In this document: in pieces, positions 14,166 through 15,203 of the stretch
Position numbering within the stretch: the first letter of the stretch is position 1
How the letters are laid out: each line of letters begins with the position of its first letter
From: UBA6136 sp046305255
Lineage (GTDB): Bacteria > Pseudomonadota > Gammaproteobacteria > Methylococcales > Methylococcaceae
Assembly (NCBI GenBank): GCA_046305255.1
Contig: JBKCCF010000141.1
Location: 1 to 15,203 of the forward strand
Reading direction: 5' to 3'
DNA: 15,203 nucleotides
Notes under the pieces: generated by a model
Database searches by the model: none
Told to the model about the DNA's origin: nothing
The model's input: the letters and a program-made list of their open reading frames with translations, nothing else
Made by a program: the position numbers and the translations under genes

Positions 14166-15203
14166 ATGAGTTTTTCAGCCAGCAATCAAGGTGATGGCCA
14201 GGACAGGGTAGCAAGGCGTCCAGCGCCCGCGGCCGACTCTGGCGAACAACCCTTTGCCGTTTCCGGTCATAACCGTGTCGATTGGGCCGCATTTCAGGCC
14301 GACAGCGCACGGCTCGGACAGCAGCTTCCGGACCGGGCCTATGTCATCAACCTGTGTGACGACCGCTATGCTTTTGCAACCGGCTTTGCCGCCGCGATGG
14401 CGCGGCGGCAAATCATGCTGCTGCCGCCCGACCGCAGTATGCTGATGCTGGAGAGCATTGCCAACCACTATCCCGACGTCTATTGCCTGACAGATGCTGG
14501 CACTGCCGCACCCGGCAGGATACCGACCTACTGTGTTGAGCACTTGTTGGGTGCAGAGCCTCCGCCGCCTTCCGCGGTCAACCGGAGTGACCGCGGGGTT
14601 GTTGCCATACCCTTCACTTCCGGCAGCACCGGCCAGCCCCAACCCTATCCCAAACGCTGGCATCATTTCCAGCAGAGTGCCCGGTTGATTGCCGCTGCTG
14701 CCGATATCAGACCGGGAACCGCCCTTATCGCCACGGTACCGGCCCAACACATGTATGGTCTGGAGCTCAGCGTGCTGCTGCCGCTCTGTTGCGGGGCCGT
14801 GCTGGATGCAGCCCGACCCTTTTACCCGCTGGATATCCGCGATGCCCTGTCGCGGCATCAGGGCAAACGGGTACTGGTCACCACCCCTGTTCACCTGCGC
14901 GCCCTGCTGGCTTCCGGGCTGACCTTTCCTCGGCTGAGCGGGGTGATTTCAGCTACAGCACCGCTGGATCCGGCACTGGCGGTTGAGGCCGAACGGCAAT
15001 TTGGCGCACCGTTGACCGAAATTTACGGCTGTACCGAAGCGGGTTCACTGGCCAGCCGCCGCCCGGCCAGAGAAACTGAATGGACCTGGTTTGAGGGCAT
15101 CTGCGCCCAGGAGCACGCGGGATTGACCGTGGTTGAGGCCGGTTACCTGCCGGGCCCGGTCCCTCTGGCCGATGTGATTGAACAGGTTGATAGCCGCCAT
15201 TTC
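14166..15203 (+). CDS. AMP-forming acyl/aryl ligase, aryl-polyene/xanthomonadin type (3' end outside window)
   Basis: 346 codons are open to the window edge. The ANL adenylation core is clear: P-loop TSGSTGQPQP with a following lysine (151-163), AQHMYGLE (193-200), TTPVHLRALLASG (239-251), SATAPLD (262-268) and YGCTEAG (287-293). The compact start, FTSGSTGxP and the histidine-rich core match the stand-alone ligases that load aryl or acyl groups onto acyl carrier proteins in aryl-polyene and xanthomonadin pathways. A partner ACP, ketosynthase or dehydratase is expected downstream but not visible. CGGAG lies five to six bases before the ATG. It is divergent from the AI-2E operon by about 113 bp. 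Substrate specificity and the cluster type are inferred from family likeness; the adenylation fold is certain. Confidence 0.87.
   Translation, partial: MSFSASNQGDGQDRVARRPAPAADSGEQPFAVSGHNRVDWAAFQADSARLGQQLPDRAYVINLCDDRYAFATGFAAAMARRQIMLLPPDRSMLMLESIANHYPDVYCLTDAGTAAPGRIPTYCVEHLLGAEPPPPSAVNRSDRGVVAIPFTSGSTGQPQPYPKRWHHFQQSARLIAAAADIRPGTALIATVPAQHMYGLELSVLLPLCCGAVLDAARPFYPLDIRDALSRHQGKRVLVTTPVHLRALLASGLTFPRLSGVISATAPLDPALAVEAERQFGAPLTEIYGCTEAGSLASRRPARETEWTWFEGICAQEHAGLTVVEAGYLPGPVPLADVIEQVDSRHF

Noticed and set aside
14175..14894. 239-codon minus-strand open frame
   Set aside because: It is antisense to the adenylating enzyme, whose motifs are unmistakable; it has no recognisable domain.
1..15203. 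CRISPR array, tRNA, rRNA, insertion sequence or attachment site
   Set aside because: No spaced direct repeats, tRNA-like cloverleaf, rRNA segment or transposase/integrase motif was seen on either strand.

Overview
The window reads as a chromosomal piece of a GC-rich gammaproteobacterium. The pointers are a CmoA-type carboxy-SAM synthase, NhaR-like LysR regulators, a CysD/CysN ATP sulfurylase pair and a xanthomonadin/aryl-polyene-type adenylating enzyme at the right edge. The genus cannot be fixed from sequence reading alone. No rRNA, tRNA, CRISPR array, insertion sequence or phage gene was recognised.

Layout. (1) Positions 1-269: the 3' end of a LysR-family (NhaR-like) regulator, plus strand. 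(2) 460-2838: a 792-codon P1B-type ATPase homologue on the minus strand. Its reading frame is intact, but its TGES, CPx, DKTGT, TGD and GDGxND motifs are all lost or altered, so it is probably a pseudo-enzyme. A 529-bp AT-rich spacer separates it from a divergent 117-aa membrane protein (3368-3721). (3) 3808-6050: cysD-cysN (minus strand), the two subunits of assimilatory ATP sulfurylase, overlapping by one base. (4) 6051-6448: a 398-bp leader and divergent promoter region. It holds a chain of three overlapping micro-ORFs, the middle one ending Cys-Cys-stop, and a 20-nt imperfect palindrome. A LysR gene (6449-7369) is divergent from cysDN. (5) 7684-7989: a stand-alone CBM48/isoamylase early-set protein. 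(6) 8038-8538: a DUF2721 membrane protein, minus strand. (7) 8756-10535: a secreted protein with a calcium-binding-like Asp-rich repeat. Its frame is broken at a run of seven T, and removing one T restores 592 residues. (8) 10642-14052, minus strand: a cold-shock/DUF1294 membrane protein, then cmoA, a CPBP intramembrane protease and an AI-2E-family transporter; the last three overlap as an operon. (9) 14166 to the right edge: an AMP-forming acyl/aryl ligase, divergent from that operon and probably the first gene of a polyene-pigment-type cluster that continues outside.

How the parts work together. CysD and CysN form one enzyme (sulfate to APS). The divergent LysR gene with a palindrome in the shared promoter is the classical layout for LysR control of a neighbour. 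The Cys-Cys micro-ORF suggests an additional cysteine-sensing translational layer. The other blocks look like independent small transcription units, several separated by GC-rich hairpins. The observations most worth checking are the pseudo P-type ATPase, the cysDN leader and the T7 frameshift.
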